Source: Pseudomonadota bacterium (GTDB taxonomy: Bacteria; Desulfobacterota; Desulfovibrionia; Desulfovibrionales; Desulfovibrionaceae). From it: a DNA stretch of 64,000 nt. The position numbers and the translations under genes were made by a program. The stretch spans positions 235,077 through 299,076 of the forward strand of contig JAHJLB010000014.1 of assembly GCA_018822105.1 (NCBI GenBank), written 5' to 3'. Of the stretch, positions 41,920 through 51,106 are shown piece by piece; position 1 is the first letter of the stretch; each line of letters begins with the position of its first letter. The notes beneath the pieces are model-generated. The model was not told the origin of the DNA. It did not search any database and was given only the letters and a program-made list of their open reading frames with translations.

Positions 41920-43437
41920 CTATTTCTTGCCCTTCATGGCCTGGGCCAGCATGTCGCCCAGGTTGCCCATGCCGTTGGAGGACTTCTCCACGGGCTTGGC
42001 GGCGGCCTTGTAGCCCTTCCAGTCGTCGTTCTCGCGTCCTCCGCCGCCCTCATTGCGCGAGCCTTCGCGCACCTCAAGGGGCGAAAGGGCGATGCGGCGC
42101 TCGCTTGCGCGCAGGTCCTCGACCACCAGGGTCACGGCGTCGCCGCGGTTCAGCTTGTCGAACTGCTTGGGGTCCACGGCCGCGCTCATGCGCGACTTGG
42201 GCAGAAGCGCGGTGATGCCGGGCTCCAGGCTCACGAAGATGCCGAAGGTCTCGCGCTTCTCCACGGTGCCGGTGACCTGGGTGCCGGGGGCGTACTTGGC
42301 GGCGGCCTCCAGCCAGGGGTCTCCGGCGGCGTCCTTCATGCTGAGGGAGATGCGGCGCTTGGCCGGGTCGATCTCCTTGACCACCACGGACACCTCCTCG
42401 CCCACCTGCACGATCTCGCCGGGCTTGTTCACGCGCTTGGTGTAGCTCATCTCGCTCACGTGGATGAGGCCGTCCACGCCGGGCAGAAGCTCCACAAAGG
42501 CGCCGAAGTCGGCCAGGCGCACCACCTTGCCGGTGAACTTCTCGCCTTCCTTGAGCTGGTTGGCCACATCGACCCAGGGGTCGAGCATGGTCTGCTTGCG
42601 GGACAGGGAGATCTTCATCTGGCCGGGCTTCTTGCCGGGCTCCACGCCCAGCACCTTGACGCGGATCTTCTCGCCCACGCTCACGGCCTCTTCAGGCTTG
42701 GCCACGCGGGCAAAGCCAAGCTCGCTCACATGGACCATGCCCTCCAGCCCGGGGGTCAGCTCAACGAAGGCCCCGAAGTCGGTGAGGCGCACCACGGTGC
42801 CGTCCACCTCCTCGCCGGGCTTGATGGCGGCCAGGAACTCCTCGGTGGCGGCCTGGCGTTCGCGCTCGATGAGCACGCGGCGGGAGACCACGACATTGCG
42901 GCCGCGCTCCTCCACCTTGATGATCAAAAAGGGATAGGTGTTGCCCACGTAGAGCTCGGGATCCTCCACGTAGCGGGCGTCGATCTGGCTCACGGGGCAG
43001 AAGGCGCGGCGGTTCATGATCTCTACCGAGAAGCCGCCCTTGCAGGTCTCCTTGACCTTGCCGTCCACGGGCAGCCCGGCGTCCTTGGCGTTCTGGAGCA
43101 TCTCCAGGCCGCCTGCGCCGGACAGGGCGCGGGAGAGCACGACTTCGCTGCGGGTCTTGGAAACCACGTACAGGTCGATGGAGTCGCCGTCCTTGAAGGG
43201 AAAATTGCCTTCCGCGTCGAGAAGTTCCTTTTTCTCGGCCACGCCGTCGATCTTGGTGCCCGTGTCGAAATATACGCTGTCGGGTCCGATGCTGATGATG
43301 CGGGCGGAAATCTTGTCGCCCACGTTCACAGGCTCGCCTTGTCCGGCGTAGCTGGCCTCAAAAAGCTCAGCAAAGCTCTGCTCCTGGTCCCCGTTCATCT
43401 GCGCCTGGTCCCCGTTGGTCTGCGCCTGGTCGGTCAT
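41920..43437 (-). CDS. S1 RNA-binding repeat protein (ribosomal protein S1-like)
   Basis: The 505-residue protein has about five S1 domains: near residues 35-105, 120-185, 205-280, 295-365 and 380-450, with the typical GAFVEL and GMVHVSEL or GLIHVSEM endings in domains 3 and 4. Bacterial S1 binds mRNA on the 30S subunit; most have six repeats, so this could be rpsA or a paralogue. The first 20 residues have a short Gln/Asn/Asp repeat (TNGDQAQMNGDQ). The C-terminal 50 residues are low-complexity and basic. GGAGCAGAAG precedes ATG 43437. Confidence 0.88.
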   Translation of the reverse strand: MTDQAQTNGDQAQMNGDQEQSFAELFEASYAGQGEPVNVGDKISARIISIGPDSVYFDTGTKIDGVAEKKELLDAEGNFPFKDGDSIDLYVVSKTRSEVVLSRALSGAGGLEMLQNAKDAGLPVDGKVKETCKGGFSVEIMNRRAFCPVSQIDARYVEDPELYVGNTYPFLIIKVEERGRNVVVSRRVLIERERQAATEEFLAAIKPGEEVDGTVVRLTDFGAFVELTPGLEGMVHVSELGFARVAKPEEAVSVGEKIRVKVLGVEPGKKPGQMKISLSRKQTMLDPWVDVANQLKEGEKFTGKVVRLADFGAFVELLPGVDGLIHVSEMSYTKRVNKPGEIVQVGEEVSVVVKEIDPAKRRISLSMKDAAGDPWLEAAAKYAPGTQVTGTVEKRETFGIFVSLEPGITALLPKSRMSAAVDPKQFDKLNRGDAVTLVVEDLRASERRIALSPLEVREGSRNEGGGGRENDDWKGYKAAAKPVEKSSNGMGNLGDMLAQAMKGKK

Positions 43438-43496
43438 CTTCTGCTCCTGTGCGATTGTACGCGAATATATTGGCGGCACGCGTCCGCCTGGGGCGT

Positions 43497-43524
43497 GTAT
43501 TATCGAAGGGGCGACGCTTGTCAA
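43497..43524 (-). promoter_or_regulatory. Candidate promoter of the S1-repeat gene
   Basis: On the minus strand an exact TTGACA (43524-43519) is followed by TAATAC at 16 bases or GATAAT at 14 bases. The leader would be about 55 bases long. Confidence 0.5.
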
Positions 43525-43553
43525 ACACAGGCTGGACATTTTTTGCCAGAGCC

Positions 43554-43580
43554 TAAAGTTTTTTAAGGTCTGGACGATAA
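43554..43580 (+). promoter_or_regulatory. Sigma-28 (FliA) promoter
   Basis: TAAAGTTT (43554-43561), 11 bases, then GACGATAA (43573-43580). The sigma-28 consensus is TAAAGTTT-N11-GCCGATAA, so 15 of 16 positions match with exact spacing. It stands 50 bases before ATG 43630 and predicts FliA-dependent expression of that gene. Confidence 0.85.
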
Positions 43581-43629
43581 GGACGGAACAAGGCGTTGTC
43601 TTTGCTTTCGGCAAGGAGGTGGTCCGAAC

Positions 43630-44001
43630 ATGCCCATCGATTCCATCGGCGGAAGCTTCTCCGCCCTTGACCAGCAGGCGCTTGGGAGCGACTTCTTCTC
43701 CCCGGCGCAGAACCCACCGGCCCAGCACATCCAGGATCCGGCGCCCATGGACAAGCAGGCCTTCGGGGCCGCAGTGGTGGCGAAAACCCTGGACTATCTC
43801 AACGACCAGGGTTCCTCCGGCCTGGACATGGTCCCCACGGACAAGCAGACCTTCGGGGCCGCAGTGGTGACGAAAACCCTGGACTACATGAATTCCGGCC
43901 ATGCCCGCGACAACGGCATGGCCCAGAGCTACGACTTCCAGAAAAGCGTGCTTGGCGGCCATGCGGACGCCCTGGGCGCCCTGGCAAACATCAAGGTGTG
44001 A
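43630..44001 (+). CDS. Tandem-repeat protein of the predicted FliA regulon, unknown
   Basis: I do not recognise this 123-residue protein. It contains two near-identical 18-residue units, DKQAFGAAVVAKTLDYLN (41-58) and DKQTFGAAVVTKTLDYMN (71-88), period 30 residues, and a degenerate third (LDQQALGSDF, 13-22). The DNA of the two units is also nearly identical (43750-43803 and 43840-43893), so the duplication is recent. There is no signal peptide or membrane helix. AAGGAGG precedes the ATG. The sigma-28 promoter upstream places it with late flagellar or chemotaxis genes. A secreted flagellar or filament-associated role is possible but unproven. Confidence 0.85.
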   Translation: MPIDSIGGSFSALDQQALGSDFFSPAQNPPAQHIQDPAPMDKQAFGAAVVAKTLDYLNDQGSSGLDMVPTDKQTFGAAVVTKTLDYMNSGHARDNGMAQSYDFQKSVLGGHADALGALANIKV

Positions 44002-44035
44002 CCGCCGAAACCGCCTGAGATGACGCCGCGGACAC

Positions 44036-44073
44036 AAGGCCCCGCCCCTGAACCAGGCGGGGCCTTTCCGTTT
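44036..44073 (+). terminator. Terminator of the repeat-protein gene
   Basis: AAGGCCCCGCC pairs with GGCGGGGCCTT around a 9-base loop, followed by TCCGTTT. It isolates the 43630 gene from accC. Confidence 0.8.
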
Positions 44074-44193
44074 CCGGGCGCGGCGCACCCCCTTTTCGGG
44101 CGGGTCCGGGCCGGGGGCGCGACTTGCCAGAACGGCCAAGAAGGGCTAAAGGCGCAATTCAACTTCCGCCACGTAAGCGAGGGACACCACGAC

Positions 44194-45612
44194 GTGACCA
44201 GGGACAAGCACAAGGTACTCATAGCCAACCGGGGCGAAATCGCCGTGCGCATCATGCAGGCCTGCACCGACCTGGGCGTGGGCTTCGTCTGCGTGTACAC
44301 CAGGGAGGACGCCGACTCGGGCCACGTCTCCCTGGCCCGTGAGCTGGGCGGCGAGGCGGCGCTGGTGCGCATCCACAACTATCTGGACGCCGGCGACATC
44401 CTTTCCGCGGCCGACGCAAGCGGGGCCACGGCCATCCACCCCGGCTACGGGTTCTTCTCCGAGAACTACCGCTTCGCCCGGCGCGTGGTGGAACGCTCCC
44501 GGCCCATGCTCTTCATCGGCCCCTCCTGGCGCGTCATCCGCGACCTGGGCGACAAGATCAACACCAAGCGCCTGGCGCGCTCCCTGGGCGTGCCCACGGT
44601 GCCCGGCTCCGACCGCGCCATCTACGACGAGATGGAGGCCGAGACCATCGCCCAGCAGCTTTTCGACTACCAGGAGAAGCAGGGCGTGGCCCGGCCCATG
44701 GTCCTGGTCAAGGCCTCGGCCGGCGGCGGGGGCATGGGCATCGACGAAGTGCACAGCATGAACCGCTTCCGCCAGACCTACCGGCGCATCCGCAACTATT
44801 CCCAGCGCCAGTTCAGCGACCCCGGCGTGCTCATCGAGCAGCGCATCTTCAACTACAACCACCTGGAAGTGCAGATCCTCTCCGCGCGCGGCGGGCTGGA
44901 CCCCATCCACTTCAGCACGCGCAACTGCTCCGTGCAGAGCCCCGGCAGGCAGAAGCGCATCGAGACCGCGCCGGGCTTCTTCCCCGAAGGCCTGGACTAC
45001 AGCTTCGACGCCCGCAAGGTCATGGACGACATCGTCCGGCACTCCCTCGCCATCGCCCGCGAGAGCCGCTACGACAGCGTGGGCACCTGGGAATGGATCG
45101 TGACCCCCAGGGGCGAGCCCTTCCTCATGGAGGTGAACACGCGCATCCAGGTGGAGAACGGCGTGTCCGCGGCCATCGCCCGCATCAAGGGCCAGGGCGA
45201 CGTGAATCTCATCCGCGAGCAGATCCGCCTTGGCCTGGGCGAGGAATTGGGCTACACTCAGGCCGACGTCACCTTTGAGGGCGTGGGCATCGAATACCGC
45301 ATCATCGCCGAGGACACGCAAAACCGCTTCGCCCCCTGGACCGGCCGCATCGAGGCCATCGCCTGGCCGGAGGAGCCCTGGCTCAAGGTGCATACCCACG
45401 TGCCCCAGGACCGGGCCTACCAGATCCCGACGGAGTACGACCCCAACCTGGCCCTGGCCATCATCTGGGGCAGGGACCTGGATGAGGCCAAGGCGCGCGG
45501 CGTGGCCTTCCTCGACGCCTTCCGACTTGCCGGCGCCGATGCCCAGGGCATGGAACTCAAGAGCAACATCGCCTTCCTGCGCGAGAAAACAAAGGACCTG
45601 CTGGAGTTTTAA
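44194..45612 (+). CDS. accC: Biotin carboxylase subunit of acetyl-CoA carboxylase
   Basis: The 472-residue ATP-grasp enzyme carboxylates biotin with bicarbonate and ATP. The N-terminal KVLIANRGEIAVRI, the ATP lid VLVKASAGGGGMG and the catalytic FLMEVNTRIQVE are all present. The start is GTG 44194 with GAGGG 10 bases upstream. No biotin-carrier domain (AMKM-type) is fused. The carboxyltransferase follows after 20 bases. Activity needs a biotin carrier protein encoded elsewhere. Confidence 0.93.
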   Translation: MTRDKHKVLIANRGEIAVRIMQACTDLGVGFVCVYTREDADSGHVSLARELGGEAALVRIHNYLDAGDILSAADASGATAIHPGYGFFSENYRFARRVVERSRPMLFIGPSWRVIRDLGDKINTKRLARSLGVPTVPGSDRAIYDEMEAETIAQQLFDYQEKQGVARPMVLVKASAGGGGMGIDEVHSMNRFRQTYRRIRNYSQRQFSDPGVLIEQRIFNYNHLEVQILSARGGLDPIHFSTRNCSVQSPGRQKRIETAPGFFPEGLDYSFDARKVMDDIVRHSLAIARESRYDSVGTWEWIVTPRGEPFLMEVNTRIQVENGVSAAIARIKGQGDVNLIREQIRLGLGEELGYTQADVTFEGVGIEYRIIAEDTQNRFAPWTGRIEAIAWPEEPWLKVHTHVPQDRAYQIPTEYDPNLALAIIWGRDLDEAKARGVAFLDAFRLAGADAQGMELKSNIAFLREKTKDLLEF

Positions 45613-45632
45613 CTCCGGGGACGCCACCGCCA

Positions 45633-47879
45633 ATGGATATTGAAAAAAATCTCGACGCACTCGCCCAGCGCGTGGCCTACGCCCGCGACATCATGGGCCC
45701 CAGAAGCAACGACCGTCTCGAGGCCATGAGCCGGGACATCGCCCTGCTCGCCCCCCAGCTCGACACCCTGGACATCGACGAGGCCCTGGACAGGATCGGC
45801 GACATCGCCCGGCGCATGTCCGTCCTGGAAGGCGACCTGGACCAGCTCCTCACGCCCATGGACAAGGTGCGCATCGTGCGCCACCCGCAGCGCGTGTGCC
45901 TCAAGGACATCCTGGAGAACGTCTACGACAACTACACCGAGATCGGCGGCCGCGACGAGGTCAGCATCGATCCCGGCATGCTCATCGCCCGGGCCTACAT
46001 CACCCGCCGCGTGGGCAGGCGCACCATCCACCACCCGGTCATGGTTGTGGGCCAGGAAAAGGGCCACGGCCAGGAGTTCCGCAACGGCGGCTCCATCAAG
46101 CCCTGGGGCAACGCCAAGGCCCTCAAGTACATGAAGGTCGCGGCGCGGGAGAACATCCCCATCCATGCCTACGTGTCCACGCCCGGCTCCTACCCCATTG
46201 AGGACTACCCCGGCGCGGCCCAGCAGATCGCCGAGAACATCTACGAGATGGCCGGGCTTGACGTGCCCATCGTGGCCGTGTTCTCCGAGGGCGGCAGCGG
46301 CGGGGCCGAGGCCATCGCCCTGGCCGACCGCCGCCTCATGCTTTCCCACGGCTATTATTCGGTCATCTCCCCCGAGGGCGCAGCGGCCATCGAAGGCAGG
46401 GTCCACGGCCAGACCCGCGCCACCCCCGAGCTCATCGAGAAATGCGCCAAGCACCAGATGATCACCGCCCAGGACAACCTGAAAAACGGCTACATCGACG
46501 CCATCATCCAGGAGCCCCCCCTGGGCGTGCGCAACGAGCATTTCGACTTCTTCAAGCGCCTGCGCGCGGACATGATCCGCGCCACGGACGAGGTGGTGCT
46601 CTCCGTGCAGACCGTGAGCTTTTTGCGCCGGCTGGCCAGGCGCCGCGCCAAGAAGCCGGAGAACGTCGAGGACGTCCTCATCCGCTGGGAGCTGAACGGC
46701 AAGGCGCGGGAGGAGCTGGTCTGGAAGCGCTACCAGAAGTACACCAAGATGGCCCGCCACGCCTTTGTGGACAAGCGCGGAATCATGGAGAAGCTGGCCG
46801 CCAAGCACATGGAGTTCTTCTTCTCCATCTACACCACCCTGCGCTACGAGATCCTCAAGCGCTACCAGAAGAAGCTCGTGCGCGTGGCCACGGACGTCAC
46901 CGACGAGATCCACGTGGTCACCAGCCGCATGGACCGCATGACCTGCCAGGCGCTGGAAAAGCTGGGGCTGCTGCAGCTGGGGCGCGGCGACGACTCGGCC
47001 CTGACCAGCCTTTCCGCCCCAGCCGGCGACATCCGCTGCAACGAGACCAGCTACAAGAGCCCCAAGAGCCTGGAGGACCGCGAGATCTCCTGCCCGCACT
47101 CCGGCACGCGCGGCTGCCTGGACACCTGGGCGCGCGACCTCTTCGGCGAATTCGCAGGGGTCTGCCCCACCTGCGGCTACCACTTCCCCATGGAATACCA
47201 GTGGTACATGGCCAACGTCTTTGACCGCGGCAGCGTGCACGAATTCAACCAGTCCATCGCCGCGGGCAACCCCACAGGCTTCCCCCTGTTTGACGAGCGC
47301 ATCAAGAAGGCCAAGGAGACCACGCACCTGCAGTCCGCCTGCATGACCTTCAACGCCAGCATCATGGGCATCCGCCTCACCTGCGGCATGCTCGTGGCCA
47401 ACTTCCGGGGCGGCTCCGTGGGCGCGGCCGAGGGCGAGAAGTTCATCCGCGCCCTGGACCTGGCCAGAAAGCGCCACCAGCCCTTCCTGGCCTACGTGCA
47501 CGGCACGGCGGGCATCCGCATCCAGGAGGGCGTCAACGGCCTCATCCAGATGCCCCGGGTGACCCTGGCCGTGCGCCGCTACATCGAGCAGGGCGGCCTG
47601 TACATCGTGCTCTACGACACCAATTCCTACGCCGGCCCCGTGGCCAGCTTCCTGGGCTGCTCGCCCTACCAGTACGCCGTGCGCTCCGCGCGCATCGGCT
47701 TCGCCGGACCCGGCGTCATCCGCGAGACCACCGGCGTGGACATTCCGCCGGACTACCACAGCGCGTACAACGCCCTGTCGCGCGGGCACATTCAGGACAT
47801 ATGGGACCGCACGGACATCCGGGCCAACGTGCATCAGGCCTTCCTGACCATGGGCGGCAGCAACCTCTACTACCGCTGA
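45633..47879 (+). CDS. Fused acetyl-CoA carboxylase carboxyltransferase (AccA-AccD)
   Basis: The 748-residue protein joins an AccA-like half (about 1-330: FRNGGSIKPWGNAKALKYMK, FSEGGSGGAEAIALADR) and an AccD-like half (about 480-748: CPTCGYHFPM, then VANFRGGSVGAAEGEKF). The order alpha-then-beta is the reverse of many operon orders. The zinc ribbon is unusual: C487-x7-C495-x15-C511-xx-C514 in place of Cxx C-x15-CxxC. It should transfer the carboxyl group from carboxybiotin to acetyl-CoA, making malonyl-CoA for fatty acid synthesis. It is co-transcribed with accC and ends in a strong terminator. Confidence 0.92.
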   Translation: MDIEKNLDALAQRVAYARDIMGPRSNDRLEAMSRDIALLAPQLDTLDIDEALDRIGDIARRMSVLEGDLDQLLTPMDKVRIVRHPQRVCLKDILENVYDNYTEIGGRDEVSIDPGMLIARAYITRRVGRRTIHHPVMVVGQEKGHGQEFRNGGSIKPWGNAKALKYMKVAARENIPIHAYVSTPGSYPIEDYPGAAQQIAENIYEMAGLDVPIVAVFSEGGSGGAEAIALADRRLMLSHGYYSVISPEGAAAIEGRVHGQTRATPELIEKCAKHQMITAQDNLKNGYIDAIIQEPPLGVRNEHFDFFKRLRADMIRATDEVVLSVQTVSFLRRLARRRAKKPENVEDVLIRWELNGKAREELVWKRYQKYTKMARHAFVDKRGIMEKLAAKHMEFFFSIYTTLRYEILKRYQKKLVRVATDVTDEIHVVTSRMDRMTCQALEKLGLLQLGRGDDSALTSLSAPAGDIRCNETSYKSPKSLEDREISCPHSGTRGCLDTWARDLFGEFAGVCPTCGYHFPMEYQWYMANVFDRGSVHEFNQSIAAGNPTGFPLFDERIKKAKETTHLQSACMTFNASIMGIRLTCGMLVANFRGGSVGAAEGEKFIRALDLARKRHQPFLAYVHGTAGIRIQEGVNGLIQMPRVTLAVRRYIEQGGLYIVLYDTNSYAGPVASFLGCSPYQYAVRSARIGFAGPGVIRETTGVDIPPDYHSAYNALSRGHIQDIWDRTDIRANVHQAFLTMGGSNLYYR

Positions 47880-47900
47880 TCCGCACCCGAACAGACGCCC

Positions 47901-47940
47901 AAGCGCCCGGCAGGACCTGCTCCCGCCGGGCGCTTTTTAT
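47901..47940 (+). terminator. Terminator of accC-accAD
   Basis: AAGCGCCCGGC pairs with GCCGGGCGCTT around a 13-base loop and is followed by TTTAT. Confidence 0.9.
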
Positions 47941-48062
47941 TGCCCTCCGGCACAGCCCGCCAAGGCGTCACAAGGCCGTCACACAACCGACGCCGGGGCG
48001 GATTATCTTCGCGCCATGCATGCCGACACCTACACCATACAGCCAGAACCCCGAGGTCTGAG

Positions 48063-50447
48063 ATGATTAAATCCGTTCTGCACCGGCTGCGCAACGGCAA
48101 GCACACATCTGCCTCCGCCCCCACCGCTTCCGACATGCGCGCCAACCGGCTGCGCGAACTCATGCGCAACGGACAGGACTTCGACATCCTGCTCATCAAT
48201 GTGCGCGACTTCGCCCTGCTGCGCGAGCTCTACGGCAACGACCTGTCGCTGGAGGTGGAGGCACAGATCACGATGGTGCTCAAGCGGGCCGTCAACGAAC
48301 GCCTGCACGTGGCGCCCTTCTGCCTGACCCTGGAGCCTGGGGAATACCTGCTGGGCTGGCCGAGCCAGGCCGCCGGACTGGGCGACGACCCGCGCAGGCA
48401 GCACGACACCGCCTACGAGATCAAGCTGCTGGCCCAGCGCGAGGCCAACACGCACCTGCTGCGCTGGGCCGGTCGCGAACTGGATTTGGGCTTCGGTTGC
48501 GCGCGGCACCTGGCCGCCTCGCCCCAGGACGGCGAGGCCAGGCTCTTCTCGGCCGTGAACGAGGCCAGGCTGCGCGCCAAAATGCGCCTGGACTTGAGCC
48601 AGCTCTCCCTGTCCTCGGAATTCAACGACATCCTGCACAACCGGGCTGTGCAGGCGGTGTTCCAGCCCATAGCCGACTTCACCAGCGGCACCATCCTGGC
48701 CTGGGAGGCCCTCACCCGTGGCCCCCAGGGCACGGCCTTCCAGTCCCCGGCCATGCTCTTCGAATTCGCGGAGCAGAGCGGCAAGCTCTTCGCCCTGGAG
48801 CGCCTCTGCCGCGAGAAGGCCATCGGCACCCTGGGGGCCATCGCACCAGGGCAGAAGCTCTTCCTGAACATCCACCCCAAGACCATGGCCGACCCGGAGT
48901 TCACCCACGGCAAGACCCTGGAACTGCTCGAAGCCGCCGGCCTGACCCCGCAGAACATCGTCTTCGAGATCACCGAGCGGCACAGCATCACCGAATTCGC
49001 CCTGTTCCACCGCACCCTCGACCACTACCGCAGCCAGGGCTATCTGGTGGCTGTGGACGACGCCGGGGCCGGGTATTCGGGCCTGACCACCATCGCCCAG
49101 ATCCGCCCGGAGTTCATCAAGATCGACATGGACCTCATCCAGGGCATCGACAAGGATCCGGTGAAACGCGCCCTCATTGAAACCTTCGTCACCTTCGCCG
49201 ACAAGATCGGCTCCAAGATCATCGCCGAGGGCATCGAATCCCAGGCCCAGGCCGCCTGCCTCGTGGACATCGGCGTGCACTACGGCCAGGGCTACTATCT
49301 GGCCAAGCCCGCTGCGCCCAAGCCGCCCCTCGCCCTGGACACCACCTACCTCCTGCGGGCCACCCAGGAGCAGGCCCGGCTGTCCACCTCCTGCCTCATG
49401 CCCATCGGCAACCTCGTGGAGCCGGCCCAGGCGCGCCCGTCCGGGATGCTCGTGCCCGACGCCCAGCACTGCTTTGAGTCCACGCGCCAGCAGGCCAGCA
49501 TCGTCATCGTGGAGGGCGAAAGGCCCATTGGCCTGGTCATGGAATACCAGCTCAACCGGCAGCTCTCCGGGCAATTCGGCGCAGCCCTGTATGCCAAGCG
49601 GCCCGTGGAGGCCATCATGGACAAAAGCCCGCTCATCGTGGACGAGGCCACCCCCGTGGAGCAGACGGCCAAGGCGGCCATGCAGCGCGAAAAGATCAAG
49701 GCCTACGACGACATCATCGTCACCAGGCAGGGGCGCGTGCTGGGCATCGTCACCGTGCAGCGGCTTTTGAACACCCTGGCCCATGTGCAGGTGGAGATGG
49801 CCAAGGGCACCAACCCGCTCACCGGACTGCCCGGCAACGTGACCCTGGAGCAGGAGGTGGAGGCCGGCATCGCCGCCGGGAAATGCTTCTCCATCGCCTA
49901 CGCCGACCTGGACAACTTCAAGGTCTACAACGACACCTACGGCTTCAAGAACGGCGACCGGGTCATCAAGCTGGCCGCGGCCCTGCTGGACCACAGAGTG
50001 CGCCGCCACGGCGACGTTACGGCCAGGCTCTTCCACATCGGCGGGGACGACTTCGTCCTGGTCTGCCGCCCGGAGCACGTGGAGCGCATCTGCCAGTCGG
50101 CCACGCGCCGCTTCAAGCGCACCATCCGGGGCTGCTACTGCCAGGAGGACCGCAAGCGCGGCAACGTGCTGGCCACGGGCCGCGACGGGGTGGAGCGCAC
50201 CTATCCGCTGGTGTCGCTGAGCATCGGCATCATGGAGATCGGCGGCCCCTGCAACCTGCTGGAGATCGGCGAGAGGGCCGCCTACGTGAAGAAATACGCC
50301 AAGTCCATTCCCGGCAACGTGTACGCTCGGGACCGCAGGCAGCCCCTGGGCAGCGAACCGAAGCCCGGCGGCGCGCCGGAGCCCGGCTGCCAGGACGTCC
50401 CGGCCAGGGATGCCGCGGCGGGCAGCGCTGGCGCTGCGGCGGGCTGA
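48063..50447 (+). CDS. Multidomain c-di-GMP protein: degenerate GGDEF-like, EAL, CBS and GGDDF
   Basis: The 794-residue protein appears to have four parts. Residues 36-170 look like a degenerate GGDEF fold (INVRDFALLRELYGND). An EAL phosphodiesterase domain (about 185-430) has EAL at 215-217, LNIHPK, FEITER, DDAGAGYSG, IKIDMDL and EGIESQ, so it is probably active. A CBS-like pair follows (about 440-590: VEAIMDKSPLIVDEATPVEQTAKAA). The last domain (about 595-760) has GGDDF at 660-664 and no RxxD inhibitory site. The tail is Gly/Pro/Ala-rich. It may degrade c-di-GMP under nucleotide control via the CBS part. No membrane helix is seen. Confidence 0.92.
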   Translation: MIKSVLHRLRNGKHTSASAPTASDMRANRLRELMRNGQDFDILLINVRDFALLRELYGNDLSLEVEAQITMVLKRAVNERLHVAPFCLTLEPGEYLLGWPSQAAGLGDDPRRQHDTAYEIKLLAQREANTHLLRWAGRELDLGFGCARHLAASPQDGEARLFSAVNEARLRAKMRLDLSQLSLSSEFNDILHNRAVQAVFQPIADFTSGTILAWEALTRGPQGTAFQSPAMLFEFAEQSGKLFALERLCREKAIGTLGAIAPGQKLFLNIHPKTMADPEFTHGKTLELLEAAGLTPQNIVFEITERHSITEFALFHRTLDHYRSQGYLVAVDDAGAGYSGLTTIAQIRPEFIKIDMDLIQGIDKDPVKRALIETFVTFADKIGSKIIAEGIESQAQAACLVDIGVHYGQGYYLAKPAAPKPPLALDTTYLLRATQEQARLSTSCLMPIGNLVEPAQARPSGMLVPDAQHCFESTRQQASIVIVEGERPIGLVMEYQLNRQLSGQFGAALYAKRPVEAIMDKSPLIVDEATPVEQTAKAAMQREKIKAYDDIIVTRQGRVLGIVTVQRLLNTLAHVQVEMAKGTNPLTGLPGNVTLEQEVEAGIAAGKCFSIAYADLDNFKVYNDTYGFKNGDRVIKLAAALLDHRVRRHGDVTARLFHIGGDDFVLVCRPEHVERICQSATRRFKRTIRGCYCQEDRKRGNVLATGRDGVERTYPLVSLSIGIMEIGGPCNLLEIGERAAYVKKYAKSIPGNVYARDRRQPLGSEPKPGGAPEPGCQDVPARDAAAGSAGAAAG

Positions 50448-50458
50448 GCCTTGGCGAC

Positions 50459-50480
50459 AAAAATGGGGGCCGAAGCCCCC
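50459..50480 (-). terminator. Terminator of the ferritin gene
   Basis: On the minus strand GGGGGC-TTCG-GCCCCC, a stable tetraloop hairpin, is followed by ATTTTTG. It is 25 bases past the ferritin stop. Confidence 0.9.
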
Positions 50481-50505
50481 TGTATGCGGCGCAAGGCGCC
50501 CGCAA

Positions 50506-51015
50506 CTACTTTGCGGCCGCAGGCGGTGTGAAGACGCGGGCAGCCAGCTCGCGGTCGAGCATGAACAGCCCGCCGCCGTCGCCCACCAGCTTCAGCTTGT
50601 TCACGGTGTCGCCGAAGTTGGCCTCCTCCTCCACCTGCTCGGTGACGTACCACTGCAGGAAGATGGCCGAGGCGTGGTCCTTCTCCTTCTGGGCCAGGTC
50701 AACTAGGTCGTTGATGCGCTTGGTGACGACGTATTCATGCTTCAGGGCGAACTCGAAGGCCTCCAGCGGCGCCTTCCATTGGCCCTGCGGCGCCTCGATG
50801 GCCTGCAGGACCACGCGGCCGCCCTTCTCCAGCACGTAGTCGAACATCTTGCGGGCGTGGAACTGCTCCTCCTGGAACTGCACGTCCATCCAGTTGGCGA
50901 ACCCGGGCAGCCCCAGGCTCTGGAAGTAGGACGAAAGCGACAGATACAGATACGCGGAGTAGTATTCCCATTTGATCTGGTCGTTGAAGGCCTTTTCCAT
51001 CTTCTTGCTCAGCAT
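50506..51015 (-). CDS. Non-haem ferritin
   Basis: The 169-residue four-helix protein stores iron in a 24-mer shell. Ferroxidase residues are visible in KWEYYSAYLYL (helix A), EEQFHARKM (helix B) and VTEQVEEEANF (helix D). It is like bacterial FtnA and lacks the haem-binding Met of bacterioferritin. AAGGAGACGG precedes ATG 51015. It is a single-gene unit with its own promoter and terminator. Confidence 0.95.
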   Translation of the reverse strand: MLSKKMEKAFNDQIKWEYYSAYLYLSLSSYFQSLGLPGFANWMDVQFQEEQFHARKMFDYVLEKGGRVVLQAIEAPQGQWKAPLEAFEFALKHEYVVTKRINDLVDLAQKEKDHASAIFLQWYVTEQVEEEANFGDTVNKLKLVGDGGGLFMLDRELAARVFTPPAAAK

Positions 51016-51066
51016 GGGCCGTCTCCTTGTCTTGGGATTATTCCGTTGCGGATGGTGCGAGGTTGA

Positions 51067-51095
51067 AGAATATGCACTTCCGCCGCGCTTGTGAA
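51067..51095 (-). promoter_or_regulatory. Ferritin promoter
   Basis: On the minus strand TTCACA and TATTCT are 17 bases apart, about 50 bases before the ATG. No Fur-box-like palindrome was recognised. Confidence 0.6.
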
Positions 51096-51106
51096 GACCG
51101 CCCGGG

